A stretch of 48,269 nt of DNA from an uncultured Geobacteraceae bacterium (GCA_903939115.1 CAJAFV010000005.1:1-48269), one strand, 5' to 3'; counted from the stretch's first letter, positions 1-9,133 are shown. Made by a program: numbers and translations. The notes: generated by a model from the letters alone, not told the origin.

Positions 1-3000
1 CAGGCGGAATGTGCTGAACGGCAGCGCGTGGAAAGGACTCTTGAACAGACCGTTGCAGAGCACACTCAGGGATTGGCGACTGTCGTTGAACAGTTGCAGT
101 CGGAACGTGCCGAGCACAAAAAAGCCGAAGAGAAGCTGGAGCAGGCTTGGCTGGCAGCTGAATCTGTCGTTGAGCAGTTACAGGCGGAACTTGCAGCCGA
201 ACGCACACAGCTTGAATCCGTTAACGAGCTGCTGCAGAGCGAACGTGCAGGGCGCAAAGATACCGAAGAAAAACTTGATCAGGCCAGGGTCGCCGCCGAA
301 GCTGCGGCTGAACAGTTTCAGGCGGAACGCGCTGAACGTGAACAGGCGGAAAGGACTCTTGAGCAGACCGTTGCAGAACGCACCCAGGAATTGGAGAGTG
401 TCAACGAACTGTTGCAAGGGGCACGTGCCGAGCACAAACAAGCCGAAGAGAACATGGAACAAGCCAGGCTGGCAGCTGAATCTGTCGTTGGACAGTTGCA
501 GTCGGAACTTGCGGCCGAACAGACACAGCTCGAATCCGTTAACGAGCTGCTGCAGAGTGAACGTGCCGGGCACAAAGATACCGAAGAGAAACTGGAACAG
601 GCCAGGATCGCCGCCGAAGCTGCCGCTGAGCAGTTTCAGGGAGAGCTTGCCGAGCGCAGGCAGGCGGAAAGCGACCTGGAACAGACCGTTACTGAGTTCA
701 CACAAAACCTGGAGAGTGCCAACGAACAACTGCAGAGTGAGCGAGACGAGCGGAATGAAGCGGAATTCAGGCTAAATAAGGAAGCAACAGATCGCGCGCT
801 GGAATTTGAGGCTGCGCTTGAACAGCTGAAGGCCGAACTCGCCGAGCACAAGCAGACGGAAAGCGAACTTGAAAAGACCGTTGCAGAACGTACCCAGGAA
901 TTGGAGAGTCTCAACGAACTGTTGCAGGATGCACGTGCCGAGTACAAACAAGCCGAAGAGAAACTGGAACAGGCCGGAATAGCCGCCGAAGCTGCCGCTG
1001 AACAGTTTCAGGTTGAACGTGCTGAACGGCAGCAGGCGGAAAGTACTCTTGAACAGACCGTTGCAGAACGTACCCAGGAATTGGAGAGTCTCAACGAACT
1101 GTTGCAGAGTGTACGTGCCGAGCATAAACAAGCCGAAGAGAAACTGGAACAGGCCTGGCTGGCAGCTGAATCTGTCGTTGAACAGTTGCAGGCTGAACTT
1201 GCAGCTGAACGCACACAACTCGAATCCGTTAACGAGATGCTGCAGAGTGAACGTGCCGGGCGCAAAGATACCGAAGAGAAACTTGATCAGGCCAGGATAG
1301 CCGCCGAAGCTGCCGCTGAACAGTTTCAGGCGGAATGTGCTGAACGGCAGCGCGTGGAAAGGACTCTTGAACAGACCGTTGCAGAGCACACTCAGGGATT
1401 GGCGACTGTCGTTGAACAGTTGCAGTCGGAACGTGCCGAGCGCAAGGAGACCGAAGAGAAACTGGAACAGACCAGGATTGCCGCCGAAGCAGCGGCTGAA
1501 CGGTTTCAGGGGGAGCTTGCCGAGCGCAGACAGGTGGAAAGCGGCTTGGAACAGACCGTTACCGAACTCACCAATAAACTGGAGAGTGCCAACGAACAAC
1601 TGGAGAGTGACCACGTACAACTGCAAAGCGAGCGTGACGAGCGGAATCGGGTGGAATTCAGGCTGGAGAAGGAAGCTACAGATCGCACGCTGGAATTTGA
1701 AACTGCAGTTGAGCAACTGAAGACAGAACTCGCCGAGCACAAGCAGACGGAAAGCACGCTTGAACAGACCGTTGCAGAACGCACTCAGGAATTGGCGACT
1801 GTCGTAGAACAGTTGCAGGCGGAACGTGCCGAACGCACTGAGGCCGAAGAGAAACTGGAACAGGCAGTCACCGAGCTCACACTGGAATTGGAGAATGTCA
1901 CCGAAGAGTTGCAGGACGAACGTGACGAGCTTATTCACGCCGAAAAATCGCTCAGCGAAGCTGAAAATATGCACCTTGGCGTCATCCAGAGCGCCATGGA
2001 CGGATTCTGGCTGGCCGGCCGACTGGGTCACTTGCTGGAAGTCAATAACGCCTACTGTGAGTTGAGCGGCTACAGCGAGCAGGAACTTCTGTCCATGCAC
2101 GTTAATGATCTTGAAGCCTCCGACCCTCCGGAAGATATCGCCAGCTACATACATGGCGAGACCAGCTTCGAAACCCGGCATCGCCGTAAAGACGGGAGCG
2201 TTTTTGATGTTGAGCTCACTGTCCGGCGTCAGGATGACGGAGACGGACATGTACTGTTTTTTCTGCGGGATCTGACCGAAAGCAAGCGACTGGAGGAGTC
2301 TCTCCGTACGGGTGAAAGCCTGGAACAGACGGTGGCAGAGCGTCTGCTTGAATTGGAGGCCCTCACCGGCCAACTCCACACCGAACAGGCCGGGCGCAAA
2401 GATGTCGAAGAAAAACTGGAACAGGCACGGATAGCCGCCGAGGCGGCAGCAGAACGGTTTCAGGCCGAGCTTGCCGGGCGCAGACAGGTCGAAAGCGACT
2501 TGGAACAGACCATTACCGGGTTTACCCAAAAACTGGAGAATGCCAACGAACAGCTGCAGGCCGAGCGTGACGAACGAAGTCGGGTGGAATTCAGACTGGA
2601 GAAGGAAGCGACAGATCGTACGCTGGAATTTGAAACGGCAGTTGAACTGCTGAAAGCCGAACTCGCCGAGCATAAGCAGGCGGAAAGCATTCTTGAACAG
2701 ACAGTTGCAGAACGCACTCAGGAATTGGCGACTGTCGTTGAACAGTTACAGACGGAACGTACCGAGCGCACGGAGGTCGAAGAGAAACTTGAGCAGTCCA
2801 GGATAGCTGCCGAAGTCGCCGCAGAACAGTTTCACGCTGAAATCGCTGAGCGCAGGCAGGCTGAAGAGAAACTGGAACAGGCCAGGCTGGCCGCTGAAAC
2901 TGTCGTTGGGAAGTTACAGGCTGAACTTTCTGTCGAACGCACACAGCTCAAAACTGTCGTTGGCCAGTTGCAGACTGAACTTGCCGAACACAAAGCGACC

Positions 3001-5361
3001 GGAGAGCGACTGAGTCAGGCCAGGTTAGCCGCCGAAGCCGCCGCTGAACAGTTTCAGGCTGAACTTGCAGAGCACAGGGCTGTGGAAAGCACTCTTGTTC
3101 AGACAGTTTCCGAGCGCACGCTGGAATTGAAGTCTGTCGCTGAACAGTTGGAGATTGAGCTTGCCGAGCTCAAAGCGACCGAAGAGCAGCTGAGTCAATC
3201 AAGACTGGCCGCTGAAGCCGCCGCCGAACAGTTTCAAACTGAACTCACAGAGCACAGGCTTGTAGAAATCACTCTTGAACAGACTGTTTCCGAGCGCACA
3301 CTGGAATTGAAGAGTGTCTCTGAACAGTTGGAGATTGAACTTGCCGAACTCAAAGAGACCGAAGAGAAGCTCGAGCAGGCCAATATAGCCACCGAAGCTG
3401 TCAAAATACAGGTCGAAGCCGTCAGCGAAAAGTTGCAGGAGGAACGTGCCGAACGCAGGCAGGTGGAAAGCAGCCTGGAACAGGTGAAATCGTTCTCGGA
3501 CAGATTATTCAATTCAGCACCCGACACGTTATTACTGTTTGACCCGACAACAGGCAAACCGCTCAGATGGAACAGGCGCTTTGTTGAAGTGAGCGGCTAC
3601 AGCGATGAAGAGATCGGCCTGATGACGGCGCCGAAAGATTTTTATGAAGAAACAAGCCCCGATAGTGCCAAAGAGGCACTGATTAATGTTTCCACCGGGA
3701 AGAAAAGGTTTGCCGAGCTGGTACTGATTACCAAGAGCGGCATGCGTATTCCGTATGAGTGTGGTGTCACCGTTATTCAAACCAGGGAGGGCAGATCGTT
3801 ACTCATGCCCGTAGGAAGGGACATCACTGGTCGCAGGACCAAGAGCGCAATCCTGGCTAACATGAGTCGCGAAATACGTACAGAAACGAACGGCATTATC
3901 AACATGAACGAGTTTCTGCTTGGCACCAATCTGAATAAAGAACAGCGCAATTATGCCCAAATAGCGCACAAAAGCGGCGAGAGCCTTCTGGAATATATAA
4001 ACGATATCGTGGATTTTTCGTATATCGAGGCTGGTATTATGGAAATCGGGAAACACGACTTTGATTTTAAAGCGTTGTTGGAAGATACCGCCGATATTCT
4101 CGCCGTAAAGGCTGCCAGCACCGGCCAGGAACTGACCTGTCGGATCGATCCGAGCGTACCGGTTCACCTGAAAGGTGACCCGAAACGGATACGCGAGATC
4201 ATTGCCAATGTTGTCGGTAACGCTATCGAGTTCACCCGCAAGGGAAAAATAGTCATCAGCGCTGCGGTGGAATCAGATCTTGGTGAATCTGTCATGATCC
4301 GTATATCTGTCAAAGATAGCGGCAGCGGCAAAGCTGACGAACGCCAGATGGCCCTCTATGATCCATCCGTTCTTTTAGAAGGCGCCACAACCCGGCAATA
4401 CGGCGACGCAAGTCTGGGACTGGCAATGTGCAAGCTGCTGGTCGATCAGATGGGAGGAAAAATCGGCGTTGACAGTATCGAGGGAAAAGGCACCACCTTC
4501 TGGTTTACCGCCCTGCTTGAAAAACAAGACCCCGGGACTGTGTCGCAAACCTCCAAAACGTCGGGTGTTTCAGGGAAAACGGCTGACCGTCGCACCATGT
4601 CGGACTCGGCCAAAAAAGGGATTCGAATCCTGCTGGCCGAAGACTACCTGACCAACCAGCAAGTAGCCCTGATCATATTGAGCAAACTTGGCTACCAGGC
4701 TGATGCTGTGCTAAACGGACAGGAGGCTGTCGCCGCGCTCGAACATACAAATTACGACCTGGTACTTATGGATTGTGAGATGCCGAAGATGAACGGCTTT
4801 GAAGCCACCGCTCTGATCCGCAGCAAAAGCTCGAAAGTGCGCAATCATTCTGTGCCGATCATCGCCCTGACCGCCAATGCCTTTGATCAGGACCGCGAAA
4901 AATGCCTTGATTCCGGAATGAATGACTATCTTACCAAGCCGGTTAGAATGGAAAAACTGGGGGCGGCCCTTGATAAATGGCTCATGCCGGGCGCCCCGCA
5001 GATACAGAGTACACCCATGCTGTTTGAAGAAAACGAACTGCTCGAGTATCTCGATGGCGATCTGGAATATGCAAAGAAAATACTGAATTATGTGCTGACG
5101 AAATTTCCGGAACATGTCGGTACCCTGCGTGAGCTGGCAAAAGGGTTTGACGCAGTAGCCTTCCACCAGCAGGCAGAGACAATGACGGGCCTGGTGTCAT
5201 GTACATTCACACCGGCTCTGCAGGAAATCTGTTTTAAAGTTGAATCAGCCGCAAAAGAGGGCGATCTGGAATCTGCACGGCGGCTGTTGCCGGAACTGGA
5301 GCGAACGGCCTTGAAGACGATGGAGGCTATCAGGAGTGCAGCGGCAAAGATGTCGAACTGA
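1..5361 (+). CDS. Giant coiled-coil PAS hybrid histidine kinase, probably a pseudokinase (5' end outside window)
   Basis: The frame is open from base 1, so the gene begins left of the window; 1786 residues are visible. Order: long heptad coiled coil (about 1-650) built from near-identical Gln/Glu-rich units; PAS (about 654-770); more coiled coil; PAS (about 1162-1278); HisKA-like helix; HATPase; receiver (about 1540-1660); HPt-like tail (about 1674-1783). No membrane segment is seen, so it looks cytosolic. The HisKA box reads NMSREIRTETNG instead of [12 protein letters not shown], so the phosphoacceptor His is Arg (codon at 3868). The HPt box reads AETMTG where AHTxKG is expected (Glu codon at 5176). 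The ATP-binding G2 box is degraded (YGDASLGL). The receiver keeps Asp1591 and the TKP lysine. Inference: it cannot relay its own phosphate and may act as a scaffold or phosphate acceptor for neighbouring kinases. Confidence 0.9.
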   Translation, partial: QAECAERQRVERTLEQTVAEHTQGLATVVEQLQSERAEHKKAEEKLEQAWLAAESVVEQLQAELAAERTQLESVNELLQSERAGRKDTEEKLDQARVAAEAAAEQFQAERAEREQAERTLEQTVAERTQELESVNELLQGARAEHKQAEENMEQARLAAESVVGQLQSELAAEQTQLESVNELLQSERAGHKDTEEKLEQARIAAEAAAEQFQGELAERRQAESDLEQTVTEFTQNLESANEQLQSERDERNEAEFRLNKEATDRALEFEAALEQLKAELAEHKQTESELEKTVAERTQELESLNELLQDARAEYKQAEEKLEQAGIAAEAAAEQFQVERAERQQAESTLEQTVAERTQELESLNELLQSVRAEHKQAEEKLEQAWLAAESVVEQLQAELAAERTQLESVNEMLQSERAGRKDTEEKLDQARIAAEAAAEQFQAECAERQRVERTLEQTVAEHTQGLATVVEQLQSERAERKETEEKLEQTRIAAEAAAERFQGELAERRQVESGLEQTVTELTNKLESANEQLESDHVQLQSERDERNRVEFRLEKEATDRTLEFETAVEQLKTELAEHKQTESTLEQTVAERTQELATVVEQLQAERAERTEAEEKLEQAVTELTLELENVTEELQDERDELIHAEKSLSEAENMHLGVIQSAMDGFWLAGRLGHLLEVNNAYCELSGYSEQELLSMHVNDLEASDPPEDIASYIHGETSFETRHRRKDGSVFDVELTVRRQDDGDGHVLFFLRDLTESKRLEESLRTGESLEQTVAERLLELEALTGQLHTEQAGRKDVEEKLEQARIAAEAAAERFQAELAGRRQVESDLEQTITGFTQKLENANEQLQAERDERSRVEFRLEKEATDRTLEFETAVELLKAELAEHKQAESILEQTVAERTQELATVVEQLQTERTERTEVEEKLEQSRIAAEVAAEQFHAEIAERRQAEEKLEQARLAAETVVGKLQAELSVERTQLKTVVGQLQTELAEHKATGERLSQARLAAEAAAEQFQAELAEHRAVESTLVQTVSERTLELKSVAEQLEIELAELKATEEQLSQSRLAAEAAAEQFQTELTEHRLVEITLEQTVSERTLELKSVSEQLEIELAELKETEEKLEQANIATEAVKIQVEAVSEKLQEERAERRQVESSLEQVKSFSDRLFNSAPDTLLLFDPTTGKPLRWNRRFVEVSGYSDEEIGLMTAPKDFYEETSPDSAKEALINVSTGKKRFAELVLITKSGMRIPYECGVTVIQTREGRSLLMPVGRDITGRRTKSAILANMSREIRTETNGIINMNEFLLGTNLNKEQRNYAQIAHKSGESLLEYINDIVDFSYIEAGIMEIGKHDFDFKALLEDTADILAVKAASTGQELTCRIDPSVPVHLKGDPKRIREIIANVVGNAIEFTRKGKIVISAAVESDLGESVMIRISVKDSGSGKADERQMALYDPSVLLEGATTRQYGDASLGLAMCKLLVDQMGGKIGVDSIEGKGTTFWFTALLEKQDPGTVSQTSKTSGVSGKTADRRTMSDSAKKGIRILLAEDYLTNQQVALIILSKLGYQADAVLNGQEAVAALEHTNYDLVLMDCEMPKMNGFEATALIRSKSSKVRNHSVPIIALTANAFDQDREKCLDSGMNDYLTKPVRMEKLGAALDKWLMPGAPQIQSTPMLFEENELLEYLDGDLEYAKKILNYVLTKFPEHVGTLRELAKGFDAVAFHQQAETMTGLVSCTFTPALQEICFKVESAAKEGDLESARRLLPELERTALKTMEAIRSAAAKMSN

Positions 5362-5402
5362 ACTGTGTTGACTGTTGTTGAGACCAAGAGGGGGATGGTG
5401 CT

Positions 5403-6107
5403 ATGAATCGGTGGAGTCTTAGTGAAAAAGAGAAAAAAACAGGAGTTTTCCCGCCATCCTGCACAATGAGCATTTTTGTAGTCGCACTGTTGCTCATCAC
5501 GCCTCTGTACGGTGTTGCGGCGACATCAGGTGGGATGGACTTCGAGATACCTATAAACGAACTGACAAAACCAAAGAAAGAGTCTCCGCCAAAAAGCACC
5601 TCAAGCAAAGCAAAGAAAAAGAAAAAAACTGTTGCCAAGTCTCAGGATTCAACAGCCGCCGCAGCCATACCCACTCAGCAGGTCGATCACGCAAAACCTT
5701 CCGGTAGCGTGCCTGCAAGCGCTGCTCCGACCGAGGCGACACCCCGGATTGCTGCGGTTTTGCCTGAGCCGGCACAAGAAAATATCCGGGTATTCCACGT
5801 CCCCTACAGCTATGTCGTCGCTGGCAAGAGTACCGTTATCAATGCCGTAATTTACCGGGAGGATGATCTCCAGGCGGTTAACTGCAAGGTTCGCTCAACT
5901 GAAACGGGAGCACCGACTGTGGTAGCGATGGCAAAAGTGAGCGGTTCCCGATTCACATACGCGGCAACCCTCCCCGGCGTGGCGCAGGATGTTTCTTCTC
6001 TTCGCTACACAATTGTCGTTGTTGATACGTCAGGCAAAGAGTCCGTCAGCCCCGAATTCGTGACTCCGGTAACCTCTTCAGCGGTGGTGCCTGGCTGGCA
6101 GTTTTAA
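5403..6107 (+). CDS. Exported Lys/Pro/Ala-rich protein with C-terminal beta domain, function unknown
   Basis: The 234-residue protein starts at an ATG preceded by an AGGGGG ribosome site. Residues about 22-42 form a hydrophobic segment (SIFVVALLLITPLYGVAA) ending in a plausible signal-peptidase site after an unusually long N-region. A Ser/Lys-rich, low-complexity linker follows (KAKKKKK around residue 70, then Ala/Pro/Thr). The last 100 residues look like an Ig-like beta sandwich, with sentences of alternating hydrophobics such as YTIVVVDTSGKESVSPEF. It lies 41 bp after the giant kinase and may be cotranscribed with it, and converges on the cytochrome at 6125. I do not recognise the family; the extracytoplasmic location is inferred from the signal-like segment. 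Confidence 0.75.
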   Translation: MNRWSLSEKEKKTGVFPPSCTMSIFVVALLLITPLYGVAATSGGMDFEIPINELTKPKKESPPKSTSSKAKKKKKTVAKSQDSTAAAAIPTQQVDHAKPSGSVPASAAPTEATPRIAAVLPEPAQENIRVFHVPYSYVVAGKSTVINAVIYREDDLQAVNCKVRSTETGAPTVVAMAKVSGSRFTYAATLPGVAQDVSSLRYTIVVVDTSGKESVSPEFVTPVTSSAVVPGWQF

Positions 6108-6124
6108 AATAGCGCCCTTTCCCG

Positions 6125-6904
6125 TCAATCTACATTTTTCTTGATCAGGTAGAACAACAGCGCCGCCAGCAGTGCCCAGCCGACTGCAACCGCTCCGGTC
6201 AATGGCTCTGTGCCTCTGCCGCCCGAGCCATTGGTTTTTTCAAGTTCGGCCTGGATATGTTCAGACTCTAAAATTATCAGCTTGATATCGAGGCTGTGGA
6301 ACATGGCATGAAAACGGTTACGTAGCGAGAACAGCCGTTTTTCCAGTTGATCGGTGTCACTCCCCTGACTCTTCAGTACTTTTATTTTCTTCTCGATGGC
6401 TATGAGCATGGTGTCACGTTTCAACATGGCGCTTCGTATCAGGCGGGCTTTTTCAAAGGTATGGCACTTTGAACAGTTCTTTTTGCTGATAAGGTCGAGC
6501 GACGCACTTTTGATGTCGTGGCTGCCGTGGCACGTTACGCAGGTGGGGCCGCCGCTGCCAAGGGCTCTCCCATGGGCGCTGTTCATGTAGTGCCTGGTGA
6601 CGCCCATGTGGCAGCCGCCGCAGAGTGCCGGGATTGCAGTCGCTATTGGAACACCGCGGAATCCGCGTTCCGGATTCATGGCAAGCGCTGAATCCATCGG
6701 GTCGCCGCCATGGCAGGTGTTGCAACTGATGCCGTGCTCTGCATGGATGCTTGCCTGCCAGAGGGTAACCGGCTGACTGAACTGCGCAGATTGCCTGGCG
6801 TGGCATTCTATGCAGACAATGACCGGTTGCCCGGCGGCAGTGGCCTGAATTGCAGACAGGACGCCGAAAAGAACGGCTATCAGAGTGGTAGTCCACCATC
6901 TCAC
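6125..6904 (-). CDS. Pentahaem c-type cytochrome with C-terminal membrane anchor (satellite copy)
   Basis: This 259-residue protein has an N-terminal signal peptide, five CXXCH haem sites (CIECH, CNTCH, CGGCH, CVTCH, CSKCH) and a C-terminal hydrophobic helix (about 235-255). It should sit on the periplasmic face and carry electrons. The start chosen is GTG at 6904, because GGGG-N9-GTGAG matches the start of the paralogue at 22849-23628 and makes both proteins exactly 259 residues; an upstream TTG at 6946 is possible. It is the last gene of the satellite block, 19 bp after the LemA gene. Between the last haem and the anchor is a helical stretch rich in charged residues. The family resembles NapC/multihaem carriers only in its haem motifs; the redox partner is not shown by the sequence. 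Confidence 0.88.
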   Translation of the reverse strand: MRWWTTTLIAVLFGVLSAIQATAAGQPVIVCIECHARQSAQFSQPVTLWQASIHAEHGISCNTCHGGDPMDSALAMNPERGFRGVPIATAIPALCGGCHMGVTRHYMNSAHGRALGSGGPTCVTCHGSHDIKSASLDLISKKNCSKCHTFEKARLIRSAMLKRDTMLIAIEKKIKVLKSQGSDTDQLEKRLFSLRNRFHAMFHSLDIKLIILESEHIQAELEKTNGSGGRGTEPLTGAVAVGWALLAALLFYLIKKNVD

Positions 6905-6923
6905 GAGTAATAACCCCACACAG

Positions 6924-7583
6924 TTAATTTGGCTTGTCAGCGACAAATGTTTTTACCTGTCTGAATCCGAGTACGTAGCCGAACAGACATCCCGGCACCA
7001 GCGCCAGTCCGGTGTTATAGCGATTTACGGCGAAATTGTACCTGTTTCTGGCACTTGTCATCCGCGTTTCGGTATTGGCCAGCTCCAGCATAAGTTTTTG
7101 ATACGTTTCTGATGATCTCAGTACCGGATAGCTCTCGGCAACTGCCTGAAACTTGGATATCTCTGCCTTGAATCTGGTGAATGTCTGCGTATCCATCGAG
7201 TGAGCCCCGTCTGCCATCTGTTCCTTGAATGGCGCAAGGGCGCTTCTGACGTCAGCAGCATGGACAAACACCCTTCCTTCGAATGTCATGTAATCTTCCA
7301 CAACTTTTGCTAAATCGGGAATCAGGATATTTTTGCGCTGAACCTCCGCCTCCATCTGTGCCGTTTCGAGATGCACATCGAATAATTCGGTGATAAACAG
7401 GTTGTAGTAAAAGACAAAACCGGCGACGAGTAACAAGAACAGGGCGATTACAGCGGATTTGACGGAGCGGCTCTGCCTGCCCCACACATGCTCCCTGATC
7501 TGCTTCGTCTTGACCCGCTTCAACGTCAGCGTAACCGGTTTGACGGTAATCACACCAAGCTCTTCTACGTTTTCTGATGTCAT
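6924..7583 (-). CDS. LemA-family membrane protein (MamQ-like paralogue, satellite copy)
   Basis: This 219-residue protein has a basic N-terminal cytoplasmic tail (about 1-45), one membrane helix (about 47-68, VIALFLLLVAGFVFYYNLF) and a helical domain with the LemA pattern: ETRMTSARNRYNFAVNRYN near residue 180, then a hydrophobic VPGCLFGYVLGFRQ segment. It is closely similar to the protein at 28261-28965 and more distantly to MamQ at 33505-34062. MamQ is a LemA protein needed for magnetosome membrane formation in Magnetospirillum; a related role here is inference. It lies between the 4-TM protein gene (7665) and the pentahaem cytochrome gene. Confidence 0.85.
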   Translation of the reverse strand: MTSENVEELGVITVKPVTLTLKRVKTKQIREHVWGRQSRSVKSAVIALFLLLVAGFVFYYNLFITELFDVHLETAQMEAEVQRKNILIPDLAKVVEDYMTFEGRVFVHAADVRSALAPFKEQMADGAHSMDTQTFTRFKAEISKFQAVAESYPVLRSSETYQKLMLELANTETRMTSARNRYNFAVNRYNTGLALVPGCLFGYVLGFRQVKTFVADKPN

Positions 7584-7664
7584 CAGCAGTTCCTGTTCCT
7601 GTTCCTATTCATCTTTTTCTCGTGGTGCGGCTTCAGGTTTTGCGGCATTCGATGTGACTTGGTA

Positions 7665-8063
7665 TTATTCGACTAAATGCCCGACAATCAACAGTACCAG
7701 CCATATATAGAAGACCGTCTGCTGAGTATGGATCATCCGCATCTGTTTCTTGGTATCGCTGGAGAATTTTTTTGAACGCATCAGAATTCCGGCGAACGTC
7801 AACCACACGGTCATGAGCAGGCTTCCATAAAGGAATATGTTGCGGTCATCGGTAAAATGGGCGTGAATGGTCATGAGTACGAAGGCGATGACGTTCAGCC
7901 ACATATGAATTTCAAGATACTTCTTGAAAAATATCGCAACATCTCGCGGCCAGGGGCGAAACTGATTGGCGATCAATCGGGCCGGATAATAGGCATTGGC
8001 GACCACAAAGAGCAGTAACGACACAATCCCGGTAACTTCAGCTATCCACTCGCCGTTTCCCAT
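7665..8063 (-). CDS. 4-TM His-rich membrane protein, candidate b-haem carrier (satellite copy)
   Basis: The 132-residue protein has about four membrane helices and very little loop. Histidines at 53, 67, 69, 112 and 129 are all conserved in its paralogue at 32195-32593; His53 and His67 are 13 residues apart, the spacing common for bis-His haem b in a membrane helix. The start is placed at ATG 8063 because a GGGG ribosome site precedes it as in the paralogue and both proteins become 132 residues. An alternative GTG at 8108 would add 15 residues that the paralogue lacks. No family name is recognised. Electron transfer by haem b is inferred from the His pattern alone. Confidence 0.82.
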   Translation of the reverse strand: MGNGEWIAEVTGIVSLLLFVVANAYYPARLIANQFRPWPRDVAIFFKKYLEIHMWLNVIAFVLMTIHAHFTDDRNIFLYGSLLMTVWLTFAGILMRSKKFSSDTKKQMRMIHTQQTVFYIWLVLLIVGHLVE

Positions 8064-8113
8064 TAAAGGCCGATCCCCTGCTGATTTTAACGTACCCTTT
8101 ACTGACACAGAAA

Positions 8114-8142
8114 GGCGGTTCTGATCAATGAACAGAACCGCC
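8114..8142. terminator. Perfect 10-bp hairpin between satellite genes
   Basis: GGCGGTTCTG and its exact complement CAGAACCGCC are separated by a 9-nt loop. The hairpin lies between the Gly-rich gene (stop at 8208) and the 4-TM gene (start at 8063). No clear T-run follows on the minus strand, so it could be an attenuator or an RNA-processing/stability hairpin rather than a full terminator. Confidence 0.5.
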
Positions 8143-8207
8143 GGGAATAGAACTGCTGCGATGGAACAACTATCAGTTGTTGCGTGGCGCTATCTGCCGG
8201 GCAACTT

Positions 8208-8513
8208 TTATACAGATACTTTCACTGGACTGTAGTTCTCTTCTTTCTGTGACAGGGTATATACTTTGTACCCCAGATAGCCGACTGCAGCTACCAGTGC
8301 CAGTGGGAGAAAGCCGACTCCCAGGGCTGAACCGCAGGCTGCCTTGCAGCCACCAGCCAAGGCATGGAATCCCATCCCTGAACCCGCCCCGCATCCTGCA
8401 CCATAACCAGCTCCATATCCGCCACCGGCTCCGTAACCAAGCCCTGCTCCTGCGCCGTTCCCCAATGCTACTGTTTTCACGCCGGCAACTAAATTCGGAC
8501 AATTGTAAATCAT
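8208..8513 (-). CDS. Gly/Ala/Tyr-rich small membrane protein
   Basis: This 101-residue protein starts at ATG 8513 after an AAGGAGA ribosome site. Residues about 18-46 are a Gly-rich repeat (GAG, GYG and GAGY units). A Cys-containing patch (GGCKAACG), one membrane helix (about 68-86) and a short charged tail follow. The layout matches the 77-residue protein at 22520-22753: an N-terminal CP motif, a Gly-rich middle with paired Cys and a C-terminal helix with Tyr/Lys. Gly-rich membrane proteins such as Mms6 and MamD are known crystal-shaping factors in alphaproteobacterial magnetosomes. Here I see no homology beyond composition and no acidic tail, so that role is only a suggestion. Confidence 0.78.
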   Translation of the reverse strand: MIYNCPNLVAGVKTVALGNGAGAGLGYGAGGGYGAGYGAGCGAGSGMGFHALAGGCKAACGSALGVGFLPLALVAAVGYLGYKVYTLSQKEENYSPVKVSV

Positions 8514-8577
8514 GTGTACTCTCCTTTTCTGTTTAGTATGATGTAACTGTTCTTATTGCGTTTATTCACTTTTATTG

Positions 8578-9114
8578 TTATCCGCCTGCAGCATCGCGGA
8601 CATAGCCCTTGACCAGGTCTTTCTTCAGCAGATCCAGCGAGACTCTGGCAACGTCAAGACGACTGCTTCTTTCACCAATCACCGACTTCAGCGCCTGCCA
8701 GGGGTGGTTGATCATATTTTTCAGGCCGGCAGGAGCAACTTCCTGAGATTCCTGATATTTCTGCAATATTTTGAATTCAAGCATAGTCAGGAGATACACA
8801 ATTTCCTTGCTCATTTTCAGAGCATTTTTAAAATCAAGCTCAGCCTGAGCGGTCTTTTGCGAATTGAATTTTGAGCCGTTATGCCAGTCAACAACATTGT
8901 CTGCGGCAATATGAAAAACTTTATGGCTCTTTTCCAGCATCCCGATCTCAGGAATTTCCTTATACGTCCGCAACCCTTCGCCATAGAGCCAGACGCCAAG
9001 CTCGCAATTTTGATAGGAAGGGAGCGAGACTGTAGAGGAATTCTTGTGAATGATCATTTCAAGCTGATGAACCCACTCTACATGGGTAATTCTGGCGATT
9101 GTTATATCAATCAC
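8578..9114 (-). CDS. CZB (chemoreceptor zinc-binding) domain protein
   Basis: This 178-residue cytosolic helical protein starts at GTG 9114, preceded by GAGGAGAA. Residues 8-75 fit the CZB domain: His11 in HVEW, Cys37 in CELGVWLYG, then His64 and His68 in SHKVFH, the 3-His/1-Cys zinc set. CZB domains bind zinc and can sense zinc or hypochlorous acid in chemoreceptors and diguanylate cyclases. The C-terminal 100 residues are helical with no output domain recognised. It heads the minus-strand satellite block and is divergent from the LysR gene at 9253, so shared regulation is likely. The link with magnetosomes is by position only. Confidence 0.82.
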   Translation of the reverse strand: MIDITIARITHVEWVHQLEMIIHKNSSTVSLPSYQNCELGVWLYGEGLRTYKEIPEIGMLEKSHKVFHIAADNVVDWHNGSKFNSQKTAQAELDFKNALKMSKEIVYLLTMLEFKILQKYQESQEVAPAGLKNMINHPWQALKSVIGERSSRLDVARVSLDLLKKDLVKGYVRDAAGG

Positions 9115-9133
9115 AGGTAGATTCTCCTCTGCG

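Noticed and set aside
11..775. 254-codon plus-strand frame overlapping the giant kinase
   Set aside because: Out-of-frame shadow of the repeats, rich in Arg/Asn/Leu without any domain.
772..2673. 633-codon open frame on the minus strand
   Set aside because: It is a shadow of the repetitive coiled-coil coding region; repeats lack stops in the reverse frame. No motif or ribosome site.
7459..7710. 83-codon plus-strand frame
   Set aside because: Antisense to the LemA gene start and without ribosome site or motif.
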